Positions 1-9,012 of a stretch of 64,000 bases of DNA are shown piece by piece. The notes under the pieces are model-generated. The model ran no database searches. It was not told the DNA's origin and worked only from the letters and a program-made list of their open reading frames with translations. Source of the DNA: Brevibacillus panacihumi. GTDB lineage: Bacteria > Bacillota > Bacilli > Brevibacillales > Brevibacillaceae. The translations under genes were made by a program, and so were the position numbers. Numbering within the stretch: position 1 is the first letter of the stretch; every line of letters starts with the position of its first letter. The stretch is taken from assembly GCF_003710985.1 (NCBI RefSeq), contig NZ_RHHT01000030.1:46841-110840 (forward strand). The letters are read 5' to 3'.

Positions 1-96
1 ATACGTATCAGAATGGTTTCGTACCTGCACAAGACGTTTCTGTGGGGATTTCCAAGAAAACAGGCAAGAAGGAATAAAATCGGGGAGAGAACCGAG

Positions 97-1272
97 ATGA
101 CAATCACAAAACAGAGAAGAACAATCACAATACCGTGGTTGATCGCCATATTCGCAATCCTGCTGCTCACGGGCTGCGCTTCTGCGCCCAGCTCTGAGCC
201 TGAACAGCCATCATCGCCGCCGAATCAGGCGTCGCCTGCCACCGAAACCCACGAACCCGAAGTCCTGACGTTTACGGACACGGCAGGCAAAGAAATCACC
301 CTGCCTCTGCCAATCGAGCGGGCGGTCGTGCTCAATCGTAATACGGCGGAAGCCATCACCTTGCTGGGGGCAAAAGATGCCATTCTGGCGACAGGCGATA
401 CGACGATCAAAAACAACCCCTATTTGGAATTGGCGGGCAAGCCGGACGTGGGCGAGACCAAACAGGTCAATCTGGAGCTGATCTTGAGCTTGAAGCCGCA
501 AGTTGTGTTTGCATATACCAACCGGCCGGATCAGACGCTGGAGGAAAAGCTGGAGCCTGCGGGGATCAAGGTCGTCCGCATCAATAATTACTTGCCGGAG
601 CAGATGGACGAGGAGCTTCGCCTGCTGGGGAAATTGTTCCGCAAAACCGACAAGGCAGAACAATTCCTTAAGTGGAAGCATTCCATCGAGCAGCTTTTGG
701 CAGATCGCGTGGCAGGCTTGAAGGAGGAAGAAAAGAAAAGCGTCTTGGCACTATCCGCAGGTTTTCTCAATACGAACGGCGGCTATCGCATTTTTCCCAG
801 TCAGTCGATAGGCGGAAAACCGGGAGTGGGAGAAGGCTACGCCACGATCCTGGCGGGCGGAAAGGATGCTGCGGATCTGGAGTGGAACCCGGCCGAGTCA
901 TCGACCACGATCATGGTGGACGAGGAGTACGTGCTGAAACGCAACCCGGATGTGATTACCCTGCATGGCACCTGGCTGGGCGGATACGAGACGGAAGATG
1001 CCAAGCCGTTTGAAGAAACGCTGGACAATATCATGAAAACGACCTCCGTTTCCCGGCTCAAGGCAGGGCAAACCCGGGATATCTACTTCTTCTACACCAA
1101 TTTTGTAGGGTCGGACAAGCGTTATATCGGCACGCTGCAGCTGGCGAAATATTTGTATCCGGACTTGTTCCAGGACGTCGACCCTGAGCAATATGCGCGA
1201 GAGTATTATGAAAAGTGGTTGAATGTCCCGTACAAAGGGATATGGACCTATTCCTATAAAGATGCAAAGTAA
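97..1272 (+). CDS. Metal-chelate (FecB/TroA-type) ABC substrate-binding lipoprotein
   Basis: This 391-residue protein is the extracytoplasmic receptor of the importer encoded by the next two genes. I chose the ATG at 97 because GGGGAGAG lies about 9 bases upstream and the protein then begins with a basic segment, a hydrophobic helix and a lipobox (LLLTGC), so it should be lipid-anchored outside the membrane. A Ser/Pro/Glu-rich linker follows, then a periplasmic-binding fold (residues about 55-380) with the family pattern 'ERAVVLNRNTAEAITLLGA'. FecB-type receptors bind ferric siderophores, haem or corrinoids; the ligand cannot be read here. No Fur box or cobalamin riboswitch is visible in the 96 bases upstream, but the window starts there. 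Confidence 0.85.
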   Translation: MTITKQRRTITIPWLIAIFAILLLTGCASAPSSEPEQPSSPPNQASPATETHEPEVLTFTDTAGKEITLPLPIERAVVLNRNTAEAITLLGAKDAILATGDTTIKNNPYLELAGKPDVGETKQVNLELILSLKPQVVFAYTNRPDQTLEEKLEPAGIKVVRINNYLPEQMDEELRLLGKLFRKTDKAEQFLKWKHSIEQLLADRVAGLKEEEKKSVLALSAGFLNTNGGYRIFPSQSIGGKPGVGEGYATILAGGKDAADLEWNPAESSTTIMVDEEYVLKRNPDVITLHGTWLGGYETEDAKPFEETLDNIMKTTSVSRLKAGQTRDIYFFYTNFVGSDKRYIGTLQLAKYLYPDLFQDVDPEQYAREYYEKWLNVPYKGIWTYSYKDAK

Positions 1273-1288
1273 AGAGAGGAGCGTCCGC

Positions 1289-2350
1289 GTGCCGATCGAA
1301 GGGAAGGTCATGGCCCTGTATCAGGGGAGTGTCCGAAGAAAGCTGCTTTTGCTCGGCGCAACCATGCTGCTCCTGATCGCCTCGACACTGTATGCGATCA
1401 GTCGGGGCGCGGTAGAGGTGCCGCTGTACGATCTGCTTAAGATCTTATTCGGTCAGAGCTCGGATGAGATGCTTACCTACATTGTCTATGAAGTGCGGCT
1501 TCCACGGATCGTCATGGCGATCGTGACGGGAATCTCGCTCTCGTGCGCCGGAGTGATCATGCAGGCCTTGCTGCGCAACCCGCTGGCAGATCCGTTTACT
1601 TTGGGGGTATCCAGCGGTGCGGCTTTTGGCGCGGCCTTGGCGATTGTAGCCGGGGCAAGCGTGTTTGGGATCAATCTGGTCCAGTCGGGGCATTGGATGA
1701 TTGCGCTCAATGCCTTTGTCTTTGGCTGTCTGGCTGTCCTTGTCGTATACGGCATTGCGAGACTAAAAAACAGTTCTACCACCGTGCTTTTGCTGGCAGG
1801 AGTGGCGATTGGCCAATTATTCTCGGCGGGAGTCTCCGGCTTGAAGTACTTTTCCGACAACGAAGCATTAAAGGATCTGGTCGTGTGGCTCATGGGCGGC
1901 TTCTGGGGAGCGAAATGGCAGGTCCTGCAGATTTTGATCCCGCTGCTGGTCGTATCATTGGCAATTTTGATCAAGTACGCCTGGGATCTGAACGCGCTCA
2001 GCGCCGGCGAAGAAGTGGCGCGGACGTTAGGGGTAAAAGTAAAACGCATCCGCTGGGTCTGCCTGCTCATCGTCACGCTGATGGCCTCCACGACGATTGC
2101 ATTTACCGGGATTATCGGCTTTATCGGGCTGGTTGCGCCGCACATCAGTCGGATCATCATCGGCACGGACACCCGTTTTCTGCTGCCCTGCTCCTGTCTT
2201 GTCGGAGCTTTGCTGCTGCTGCTGTCTGATACCGCAGCCCGCATGCTGCTGTCTCCGGTCGAAATACCCGTGGGAATCATTACCGCGCTGTTTGGCGCTC
2301 CGTTTTTCGTCTATCTGCTCGTGAAAAAGCGCCGGGATTACTGGGCATGA
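1289..2350 (+). CDS. FecCD-family ABC permease
   Basis: This is a polytopic membrane permease of 353 residues, the usual FecCD/BtuC length, with about ten hydrophobic segments. Family signatures are visible: GVIMQALLRNPLADPFTLGVSSGAA in the first half (shown here only as landmark residues GVIMQALLRNPLADP), the GEEVARTLGV coupling-helix region, and GIIGFIGLVAPHISR near the C-terminus. I prefer the GTG at 1289 because AGAGAGGAG sits 7 bases upstream; an earlier ATG at 1223 would overlap the receptor gene by 50 bases. It should form the homodimeric channel for the neighbouring receptor and ATPase. Overlap with the ATPase region indicates one operon. Substrate is unassigned beyond 'metal chelate or corrinoid'. 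Confidence 0.9.
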   Translation: MPIEGKVMALYQGSVRRKLLLLGATMLLLIASTLYAISRGAVEVPLYDLLKILFGQSSDEMLTYIVYEVRLPRIVMAIVTGISLSCAGVIMQALLRNPLADPFTLGVSSGAAFGAALAIVAGASVFGINLVQSGHWMIALNAFVFGCLAVLVVYGIARLKNSSTTVLLLAGVAIGQLFSAGVSGLKYFSDNEALKDLVVWLMGGFWGAKWQVLQILIPLLVVSLAILIKYAWDLNALSAGEEVARTLGVKVKRIRWVCLLIVTLMASTTIAFTGIIGFIGLVAPHISRIIIGTDTRFLLPCSCLVGALLLLLSDTAARMLLSPVEIPVGIITALFGAPFFVYLLVKKRRDYWA

Positions 2351-2364
2351 GGGGGGATGATCAC

Positions 2365-3138
2365 GTGTATATGCAGGTTACGGGCTTATCCGTGCAATTC
2401 GGGGACAAGACCATTTTACAGGATATCGTGATGAGCATGTCCCGCGGTGAAGTCGTCAGCATCATCGGTCCGAACGGCGCAGGGAAAACGACGCTGCTCA
2501 AGAGCCTTGCTTCGATCCTCCCTCCGGCCAGAGGAACGGTGTGGCTCGACGGGCGGGATGTCCGCTCGTTTGCGGCGAATGAGCTGGCGAAAAAACAGGG
2601 CTATGTCCCGCAGCACTCGTCCTTCGGCTTCCCTCTGACCGTGATGGAGACCATTCTTTTGGGACGAAAACCGTATATCAAATGGGGCATCACGGCAAAA
2701 GACATGCGAGTCGTAGCCGACATCATGGACAAGCTGCAGCTTACGGAGATGAGCGAACGGTTTCTCGATGAATTGAGCGGCGGTGAAAGGCAGAAGGTGC
2801 TCATTGCACGCGCGCTGGCCCAGGAGCCGCAGGTGCTGCTGCTGGACGAACCCACCTCCGCTCTGGACATCCGGCATCAGCTGGAGGTGCTGGAGCTGGT
2901 TCGGGAATTGGCCCAACAGCAGCAGGTGCTGGTCATCCTGATTCTGCACGACCTGGAGCTGGCTGCCAGATACTCGGATTGCATCTATCTATTGCAGGAC
3001 GGCAAAATTTTTGCATCCGGCAGACCGGAGGAAGTATGTACACCTTCCCATCTCGAGCAGGTATACGGTGTACAGGTCGAGATCGAATCAGGCAGCTACG
3101 GGTTGAAAATGACCGCCGTTCGTCCTGTCAGCAGATAA
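2365..3138 (+). CDS. FecE/BtuD-type ABC transporter ATPase
   Basis: This cytoplasmic ATPase of 257 residues energises the importer. Walker A is GPNGAGKTTLLKSL, the signature is LSGGERQKVLIARALAQEP, and Walker B is VLLLDEPTSALD, followed by the switch histidine in LILHDLELA. All catalytic elements are intact. Start: GTG at 2365 has GAGGGGGG 7-8 bases upstream; an ATG at 2347 overlaps the permease stop codon (ATGA) but has no good ribosome binding site. The gene follows the permease directly and is 18 bases from the methyltransferase, so all four genes are probably co-transcribed. Confidence 0.9.
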   Translation: MYMQVTGLSVQFGDKTILQDIVMSMSRGEVVSIIGPNGAGKTTLLKSLASILPPARGTVWLDGRDVRSFAANELAKKQGYVPQHSSFGFPLTVMETILLGRKPYIKWGITAKDMRVVADIMDKLQLTEMSERFLDELSGGERQKVLIARALAQEPQVLLLDEPTSALDIRHQLEVLELVRELAQQQQVLVILILHDLELAARYSDCIYLLQDGKIFASGRPEEVCTPSHLEQVYGVQVEIESGSYGLKMTAVRPVSR

Positions 3139-3156
3139 AGAAAGGGGAGAAACCAT

Positions 3157-4014
3157 ATGTACCATGGAGTAAGGTTGTCGCTGGATTCCAAATCGCGCTG
3201 GCTCGAAGGAATGAAGAATTGGGAAGGCATACTTCCGCCGCGCATGACGGACGACGCGCTGGAAGAGAAGTTCTGGAACCAATTTTTGCAGGAAAAATCG
3301 AACCGTCCCGAACCTGATGCTTATGTGGCTGACATCTGCGGGGAGCTGGTTGCTTTGATTCAACCCGAAGATGAAGTGCTGGAAATAGGGCCGGGGTGGG
3401 GGAATTATACGTTTGCCGCAGCCAGCAAAGCGAAGTCCCTAACCTGCGTGGACAGTTCCGCCAGCGTGCTTGATTACCTGGCGAAGGAAGCCCAGGCAAA
3501 AGGCTTGTCCAACATGAGCTTTGTCCATGCCAAATGGGAAGAATACGAATCTCCCAAGACGTATGATGTGGTGTTTGGAGTGAATTGCTATTACCGGATG
3601 CAGGAGATCGACCAGGCATTGCTTCATATGAACAATACCGCCCGACGTCTCGCGGTGGTCGGCTTGACCAGCGGACCGGAAAAGCCGCATTACTGGGAGA
3701 TTTACGAGAAGCTCGGATATCGCATCCGCTTTGCCAGAAGAGATTATATTCATATCACCAATCTGCTGTACGAGCTGGGGATAGACGTGAACTGCAAGAT
3801 TCTCGATCTTCAGCAGACGCATCGGTACGACTCCGAGGAAGAGTTTGTCGATCATAATCTTCGGGCGATAATGGAGGCCGAGTACGACAGGGAGAAAGCA
3901 GAAGCGATTTTGCGCAAGTACCTGGTGTGGATCGACGGCAAGCCTGCGTATATACATCGATTTAAGGCAGCTTTGTTGTATTGGAAGCCGGAGCGAAAAA
4001 TTTTTCCTTCATAA
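3157..4014 (+). CDS. Class I SAM-dependent methyltransferase
   Basis: This 285-residue protein has the Rossmann-type motif I 'EVLEIGPGWGNYT' (about residues 72-84) and an acidic motif II residue in LTCVDSS. After the methyltransferase core (to about residue 180) there is a C-terminal region rich in Tyr and Glu that I do not recognise. SD AAGGGGAG precedes the ATG. It is 18 bases downstream of the FecCDE-type importer, so it may modify the imported chelate or its metal-binding ligand. That link is inference from position only. No known methyltransferase name can be assigned. Confidence 0.7.
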   Translation: MYHGVRLSLDSKSRWLEGMKNWEGILPPRMTDDALEEKFWNQFLQEKSNRPEPDAYVADICGELVALIQPEDEVLEIGPGWGNYTFAAASKAKSLTCVDSSASVLDYLAKEAQAKGLSNMSFVHAKWEEYESPKTYDVVFGVNCYYRMQEIDQALLHMNNTARRLAVVGLTSGPEKPHYWEIYEKLGYRIRFARRDYIHITNLLYELGIDVNCKILDLQQTHRYDSEEEFVDHNLRAIMEAEYDREKAEAILRKYLVWIDGKPAYIHRFKAALLYWKPERKIFPS

Positions 4015-4115
4015 TCTTGATCATCCATTCAAAAATGCGTACAGACGACAGTCATCGAGGGTATACTTTCCGTGGAATGGGAAACGAAATGAATCCGCCA
4101 TGGAGGTTACGCTTG

Positions 4116-4664
4116 ATGAAAAAGAAACCTGTGTCCACGATATTCTGGACGCTGCTGTCAGTGGAGGACTGGAGCCTCTACATCGCAGCGACTTCAAAAG
4201 GACTCTGCTATGTCGGCTCTCCCAATCAGCCCGTAGACGAGATGGTTGCCTGGGTGAAACAGCACTTTCCGTCCAGCGAGCTTGTACAGGACGATGAGGC
4301 CATGCGACCGTATGCGACAGAGCTTCGCGAGTATTTCCAAGGCTTGCGCAACAGCTTTACAATCCCGTTGGATTGGCACGGCACTCCTTTCCAGCGAGAG
4401 GTGTGGAACGCGCTTTGCGAGATTCCGTACGGGGAGACCCGGTCTTACACAGAGATCGCCGAACGAATCGACAAAAAAGCGGCGGTACGAGCAGTAGGCG
4501 CGGCAATCGGGGCCAATCCGCTGCTCATCACCGTCCCATGCCATCGGGTCATCGGAAAAAACGGCTCTCTCACCGGGTACCGTGGCGGCCTGGAGATGAA
4601 AAAGAAGCTGCTGCAGGGGGAGCAGGAGTTTTCCCGGGAGGAAAGGAGCCGGCAACATGCCTGA
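4116..4664 (+). CDS. ogt: Methylated-DNA--[protein]-cysteine S-methyltransferase
   Basis: This is a suicide repair protein that moves the alkyl group from O6-alkylguanine to its own cysteine. The protein is 182 residues, typical of Ogt without an Ada regulatory domain. The active site PCHRVIG is intact, preceded by the helix-turn-helix region with the arginine finger (RAVGAAIGANP). Start: ATG at 4116 has GGAGG about 9 bases upstream and gives the usual N-terminus with 'AATSKGLCYVG'; longer upstream frames lack support. The stop overlaps the start of the next gene by 8 bases, so the two are translationally coupled. Confidence 0.92.
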   Translation: MKKKPVSTIFWTLLSVEDWSLYIAATSKGLCYVGSPNQPVDEMVAWVKQHFPSSELVQDDEAMRPYATELREYFQGLRNSFTIPLDWHGTPFQREVWNALCEIPYGETRSYTEIAERIDKKAAVRAVGAAIGANPLLITVPCHRVIGKNGSLTGYRGGLEMKKKLLQGEQEFSREERSRQHA

Positions 4665-5370
4665 TCGACTGGCGACAAAAATGGCTGCTTGGGATTGGGA
4701 CACGCTGCAACAAACACTGGATGAACAGGGATTTGCCAAAATTCCCTCCCTATTGGACCAGGAGCAATGCGCCGATTTGATCCGGGGTTATGAGGAGCCT
4801 GCCCTTTTTCGCGCTACCATCGATATGGCAAGGTATCGCTTCGGCGTGGGCGAGTATCGCTACTATCAGTCTCCATTGCCCGACATTCTGCAAAACCTTC
4901 GCGAGAGCCTGTATCCGGAGCTGGCAAAAACAGCCAATCGCTGGCGTGCGCAGCTTGGGCAGGAAGCGGTCTACCCGTCCGCATTGTCCGCCTTTTTGGA
5001 GCATTGCCGCCAGCAAGGGCAGACACGTTCTACCCCGTTGATCTTGAGATACGAAGCTGGCGGCTACAACTGTTTGCATCAGGATCTGTACGGCGACGTC
5101 TATTTTCCCTTCCAGGTCGTGTTTGCCCTCAATCAAAAGGGAGACGATTATACCGGAGGCGAGTTTCTTCTCGTCGAGCAGCGCCCCCGAATGCAAAGTA
5201 GGGGCCACGTGATTACACTGGAGAGAGGGGAAGGGCTTGTCTTTCCCACAAATCACCGGCCTGTGCAGGGAACGCGCGGCTTCTACAAGGCCACGCTTCG
5301 TCACGGCGTCAGCACGGTCACATCCGGGCTTCGCTACACGTTGGGAATCATTTTTCACGATGCCAAGTGA
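4657..5370 (+). CDS. 2OG-Fe(II) dioxygenase of the Oxygenase-NA (PF09859) type, probable DNA alkylation repair
   Basis: This 237-residue protein has the double-stranded beta-helix iron site: HQD in 'CLHQDLYGDVYFPFQ', and a distal His in 'LRHGVS' followed by a basic residue for 2-oxoglutarate. The family hallmark 'EQRPRMQSR' and 'HRPVQGTRG' are present, matching what I recall of PF09859, a family proposed to repair alkylated nucleic acid. The gene starts inside ogt (8-base overlap), which supports a shared repair role with Ogt: direct dealkylation of O6-guanine plus oxidative dealkylation of other lesions. The substrate lesion is not shown by the sequence. Confidence 0.85.
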   Translation: MPDRLATKMAAWDWDTLQQTLDEQGFAKIPSLLDQEQCADLIRGYEEPALFRATIDMARYRFGVGEYRYYQSPLPDILQNLRESLYPELAKTANRWRAQLGQEAVYPSALSAFLEHCRQQGQTRSTPLILRYEAGGYNCLHQDLYGDVYFPFQVVFALNQKGDDYTGGEFLLVEQRPRMQSRGHVITLERGEGLVFPTNHRPVQGTRGFYKATLRHGVSTVTSGLRYTLGIIFHDAK

Positions 5371-5463
5371 AATCAGCTGTAATATTTATGAAGGCAGTCC
5401 GTCAAAACTGATAGAGAGTCATAGTGGAAGGCTCATCCCAACCAACTGAGGGAGTGATCAACA

Positions 5464-6654
5464 ATGAAGATTCGATTTGCGGGAGCATGGGCAGCCATTC
5501 TTACTCTCGTTTTGAGTTTGCTGGTGGGAGGGTGCCAGACGAGCACGGAGGAAAGCCAAGGCCGTGACGTACAGACGACGCAACCAGTTCCAGCCCCGAG
5601 TACCGAACCCCCGCAACAAACGGATAATCAAACGCCTTCATCAGAAGAGACACAGCCTGACCAAAAGAAAGTTACAGCGGTTCGACTAGCCGACTTTTCC
5701 ACGGGCTGGGTCGGTGGAGAAGGCTGGATTGCCAGGACAGAGGATGCCGGGAAGAGCTGGCAGGTGCAGCAGCGGGTAGATGGCACCGTCAGCCAATTGT
5801 TTGCGCTCAACTCACAGGAAGCATGGGCTGCCGTTTCCGCGGATGAGACAACAGCCGGGGAACGTCTGCTGCTTCATACGACCAACGGCGGGAAAGATTG
5901 GACTTCTGCCGGGAAAGTGCCGGGCAATGGTTTTTTCCACTTCGTATCCCCAGAGGAGGCGTTTAGCGGCAATTGGCGGACGACGGACGGCGGAAAGACG
6001 TGGAGCAAGCTGCCGATTCCGGAGCATGTCATAGGAGAGGCGTATTTTCACGATAAGCAAAATGGGTGGGCAGTCACCCAGGAACAGAAGACCGCTCAGG
6101 TGAAGCGAACCGTCGACGGAGGCAAGACCTGGAAAACAGTGATGTCCCGTGAAGTGGTAGAACCGCCTGTGAATGCCATCATCCGTTCAGCAGGGCCAGA
6201 AGATGCCTGGGTTGAATGGATTGGCGGTACGGGGATGACACAAACCTCATACTCGCTGTTTCATACGGCAAATGGCGGCGGGGATTGGCAGGTCGTAATC
6301 GCGAAGTCCTCTGCAGGAGGAGGTCCCGCTCCCGGTTTCCCGGCAGATTATCGCGAGGGACCTTCGCTTGGCGGGTCGAGTCCGGGTCCTTTTTACGTCG
6401 TGGACACGAAGGTTGCCTTCCTAGGGGAACAATGCATGGCCTGCGATGTGCCCAATACGATCGGCTGGACGAAGGACGGCGGGAAGACGCTGGGAAAATC
6501 GGACCAGAAGTTCAGCGGCTTCGGCCCGATGCTCTTGGCCTTTGCTGACGCCCAAAAAGGCTGGCTGATTACAACTGATGCGAGCGAGCCTTCTGTAATG
6601 TACACGACTTTGGACGGCGGCAAGCAATGGACGAAGGTACACGAGTTTCGATAA
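5464..6654 (+). CDS. Ycf48/BNR-repeat lipoprotein
   Basis: This 396-residue exported lipoprotein starts with a signal peptide and lipobox (LLVGGC), then a Thr/Gln/Pro-rich linker to about residue 60. The rest is a beta-propeller made of repeats ending in motifs such as 'TEDAGKSWQV', 'TTNGGKDWTS', 'TTDGGKTWSK', 'TVDGGKTWKT', 'TKDGGKTLGK' and 'TLDGGKQWTK' (Asp-box/BNR type). Ycf48-like propellers in Bacillales are usually surface proteins of unknown role; nothing here implies photosynthesis. The gene has its own SD (GGGAGTGATCAACATG) and a terminator follows, so it is probably monocistronic. Confidence 0.75.
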   Translation: MKIRFAGAWAAILTLVLSLLVGGCQTSTEESQGRDVQTTQPVPAPSTEPPQQTDNQTPSSEETQPDQKKVTAVRLADFSTGWVGGEGWIARTEDAGKSWQVQQRVDGTVSQLFALNSQEAWAAVSADETTAGERLLLHTTNGGKDWTSAGKVPGNGFFHFVSPEEAFSGNWRTTDGGKTWSKLPIPEHVIGEAYFHDKQNGWAVTQEQKTAQVKRTVDGGKTWKTVMSREVVEPPVNAIIRSAGPEDAWVEWIGGTGMTQTSYSLFHTANGGGDWQVVIAKSSAGGGPAPGFPADYREGPSLGGSSPGPFYVVDTKVAFLGEQCMACDVPNTIGWTKDGGKTLGKSDQKFSGFGPMLLAFADAQKGWLITTDASEPSVMYTTLDGGKQWTKVHEFR

Positions 6655-6667
6655 TTTATTAGGTAGA

Positions 6668-6722
6668 GAAAAAAGCGTTCGTAATGGAGAGAAAGCGCCA
6701 TCTCCATTGCGGGCGCTTTTTC
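6668..6722 (+). terminator. Terminator after the Ycf48-like gene
   Basis: An outer arm AAAAAGCG...CGCTTTTT encloses an inner perfect hairpin AATGGAGA...TCTCCATT. The descending arm ends in a T-run, as expected for Rho-independent termination, and the ascending arm begins with an A-run, so it may work in both directions. Confidence 0.7.
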
Positions 6723-6743
6723 ATTTTCGGGTGCTTTCGGTGA

Positions 6744-6773
6744 TTGACAATCTTCAACATTCATGCATTATAT
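6744..6773 (+). promoter_or_regulatory. Probable sigma-A promoter of the SulP-ArsR operon
   Basis: A perfect -35 box TTGACA (6744-6749) is followed after 18 bases by TTATAT (6768-6773), or after 19 bases by TATATT. It lies about 55 bases before the SulP start codon. An A/T-rich segment with ATTCGAA and ATATTCAATA between promoter and SD could hold the ArsR operator. Confidence 0.55.
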
Positions 6774-6828
6774 TACGTATATTCGAAAAATCAAATATTC
6801 AATAATACTAAAGGAGAAGGGATGCTTT

Positions 6829-8580
6829 GTGAAGACAGCATGGGGGAGATTCTCGGGGTATTCGTTCCAATCGTTGCGAGAGGACTTGCTGGCAGGCCTG
6901 ATCGTAGGGATTGTGGCGATTCCGCTTTCCATGGCTTTTGCGATTGCGTCAGGAGTCAAACCGGAGTACGGCATTTATTCTTCTATTATTGCTGGTATTT
7001 TCATCTCTCTTTTTGGCGGGTCCCGCTTTCAGATCGGCGGGCCAACGGGTGCATTCATCCCGATCCTGCTCGGCATCGTCATGGTCTACGGATACGAAAA
7101 CCTGTTGATTGCCGGATTCATGGCGGGTATCATCCTGGTGTTGATGGGCGTTTTTCGCCTGGGCTCCCTGATCAAATTTATCCCTCGCCCCGTCACAGTC
7201 GGCTTTACCTCCGGGATCGCCGTGATCATCGCTTCGGGGCAGATCGGCAATTTTCTCGGCCTTTCCGGCATGGAGAGACACGAGGATTTTCTCTCCAGCA
7301 TGGCAGAGGTCATCTCCCATCTGAATACGTTGAATGTCTACAGCGTCGGTACCGCTTTGCTCTCTCTTGTACTGATATTGGCTACTCCCAGGCTTCTGCC
7401 ACGCATTCCAGGACCATTAGCCGGGCTGATCGTGGCCAGCGTCGTGGCCAATCTATTTTACCCCGGGCAGGTGGCGACGATTGGCTCCACTTTCGGAGAG
7501 ATTGCCAGCGGCTTGCCCGCTCTTCGTTGGCCGTCGATTTCATGGGAAAGCATGGTGAATATGCTGCAGCCAGCGCTGGTCATTGCGCTGCTTGGCGGTA
7601 TCGAATCATTGCTTTCGGCGGTTGTGGCGGACCGGATGACCGGAAGCAAGCACGACAGCAATCGCGAGCTTATCGGGCAAGGAATCGCCAATATCGCGGC
7701 TCCACTGGTCGGAGGCATACCGGTGACAGGGGCGATTGCACGGACTGCTACGAATATTCGCAACGGTGCCGCATCGCCAGTAGCAGGCATTGTCCACGCC
7801 CTGGTCGTTTTGGCCGTCCTGCTCTTGTTTGCTCCGTACGCTTCCCGCATTCCCATCGCCAGCATGGCTCCGGTGTTGATGGTAGTCGCTTGGAACATGA
7901 GTGAACGAAAAGAGTTTCTTTCGCTGCTCAGGACCAGGACAAGTGACACCGTCATTCTGCTGGCAACCTTTTTGTTGACCGTATTTGTCAATCTGACTGT
8001 AGCGGTGGAAGCAGGGCTGGCGTTGGCGATCCTTCAGTTTATATGGAAGATGAGCAATTCGGTCAAGGTGACCAAGGTGCTCCCGGATCATGAAGACAGA
8101 AGCAACAAAGTGAGAGCGCATGTCGTGTCAGAGCTGCACGATTGTCCGCAATTTCGGATTTGTACGGTAGAAGGCCCGCTGTTTTTTGGCGCTGCGAAAA
8201 TATTTGGCAGCTTGGTCCTAGACACGCTCCCGCACACCCAAAGGACCCTCCTGCTGCGGATGGGCAAAGTACCTTATCTGGATACGACGGCGGAGCAAAA
8301 TCTGGCGGACATAGTGGAGCATGTCCATAGAAGCGGCGGGATAGTGCTCGTCTCGGGCATCCAGGCGCAACCGCGCGATATGCTGCAAAAAACAGGATTA
8401 TACAGGATGATTGGCGAACAACATTTCTTTGAACATACAGGCGAAGCGATTGATTTTGCCCTGACCAAACTTGAAAATAAGAAGTGTATTGGATGTAAAC
8501 ATTTCGCATTTCAGGAATGTGCTCTTCTGTCCAATCCGACCAAACCGCTTCTTACCAACTCAAAAGGAGGAGACGGATGA
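6829..8580 (+). CDS. SulP-family anion transporter with STAS domain
   Basis: This is a 583-residue inner-membrane transporter of the SLC26/SulP family. It has the N-terminal signature near 'DLLAGLIVGIVAIPLSMAF', about 12-14 membrane segments to about residue 410, and a C-terminal cytoplasmic STAS domain (about 430-540). The tail carries an unusual cysteine cluster, CIGCKHFAFQEC, that could bind metal or sense redox. Start: GTG at 6829 has AAGGAGAAGG 8 bases upstream. The substrate could be sulfate, bicarbonate or a dicarboxylate; the sequence does not decide. It overlaps the arsR-type gene by 4 bases (ATGA), so the pair forms an operon. Confidence 0.85.
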   Translation: MKTAWGRFSGYSFQSLREDLLAGLIVGIVAIPLSMAFAIASGVKPEYGIYSSIIAGIFISLFGGSRFQIGGPTGAFIPILLGIVMVYGYENLLIAGFMAGIILVLMGVFRLGSLIKFIPRPVTVGFTSGIAVIIASGQIGNFLGLSGMERHEDFLSSMAEVISHLNTLNVYSVGTALLSLVLILATPRLLPRIPGPLAGLIVASVVANLFYPGQVATIGSTFGEIASGLPALRWPSISWESMVNMLQPALVIALLGGIESLLSAVVADRMTGSKHDSNRELIGQGIANIAAPLVGGIPVTGAIARTATNIRNGAASPVAGIVHALVVLAVLLLFAPYASRIPIASMAPVLMVVAWNMSERKEFLSLLRTRTSDTVILLATFLLTVFVNLTVAVEAGLALAILQFIWKMSNSVKVTKVLPDHEDRSNKVRAHVVSELHDCPQFRICTVEGPLFFGAAKIFGSLVLDTLPHTQRTLLLRMGKVPYLDTTAEQNLADIVEHVHRSGGIVLVSGIQAQPRDMLQKTGLYRMIGEQHFFEHTGEAIDFALTKLENKKCIGCKHFAFQECALLSNPTKPLLTNSKGGDG

Positions 8581-8933
8581 ATTTAGAACTTCAACAGTTT
8601 AAGGCTGACTTTTTCAAGGCCCTGGCTCACCCCTTGCGCATACGGATTCTAGAACTGCTCGCAGAAGGAGACAAAAATGTAAATGAGCTGCAGTCGCTGA
8701 TCGGCACTGAGGGCTCCGCCGTCTCGCAGCAACTGAGCATTCTTCGGGCAAAAAATATCGTGTACGGAACCAAAGACGGCAACAAGGTGCTTTACGCGCT
8801 GCGCGAGCCGTTGATTGTGGATCTGCTGCAAATCGCCCGGCAGATTTTTAACAACCATTTGATTGATGCGATTTCCATGCTGGATAAATTCAATGACGAG
8901 AACGGCAATGACAGCGAATCTTCGGGGAAGTAA
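8577..8933 (+). CDS. ArsR-family winged-helix regulator
   Basis: This 118-residue repressor-like protein has 'FFKALAHPLRIRILELLAEG' and a recognition helix in 'GSAVSQQLSILRAKNIV', followed by the beta-wing (TKDGNKVLYAL). I see no cysteines, so the classical ArsR/SmtB metal site on helix 3 is absent; it may sense another ligand or redox through the transporter's cysteine tail. Its ATGA overlap with the SulP gene makes autoregulation of the operon likely. The C-terminal 15 residues are polar and acidic. Confidence 0.85.
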   Translation: MNLELQQFKADFFKALAHPLRIRILELLAEGDKNVNELQSLIGTEGSAVSQQLSILRAKNIVYGTKDGNKVLYALREPLIVDLLQIARQIFNNHLIDAISMLDKFNDENGNDSESSGK

Positions 8934-8970
8934 TCCTGAATGAGTGTAGACCTGTCCTCTCGTTCCAGTG

Positions 8971-9012
8971 AGAAGACCGCCTGGCCTTGAAGGCTCAAGG
9001 GCGGTTTTTTGC
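8971..9012 (+). terminator. Terminator of the SulP-ArsR operon
   Basis: GACCGCC...GGGCGGT with an inner CCTTGAAGG element is followed by TTTTTT. It separates this operon from the anthranilate operon. Confidence 0.75.

Noticed and set aside
1..96. Cobalamin riboswitch or Fur box before the importer
   Set aside because: No conserved aptamer segment or GATAATGATAATCATTATC-like box is visible, though the window cuts off upstream sequence.
211..681. Long minus-strand open frame inside the receptor gene
   Set aside because: It has no SD, no recognisable motif, and lies opposite a well-supported gene. It is a shadow of codon bias.
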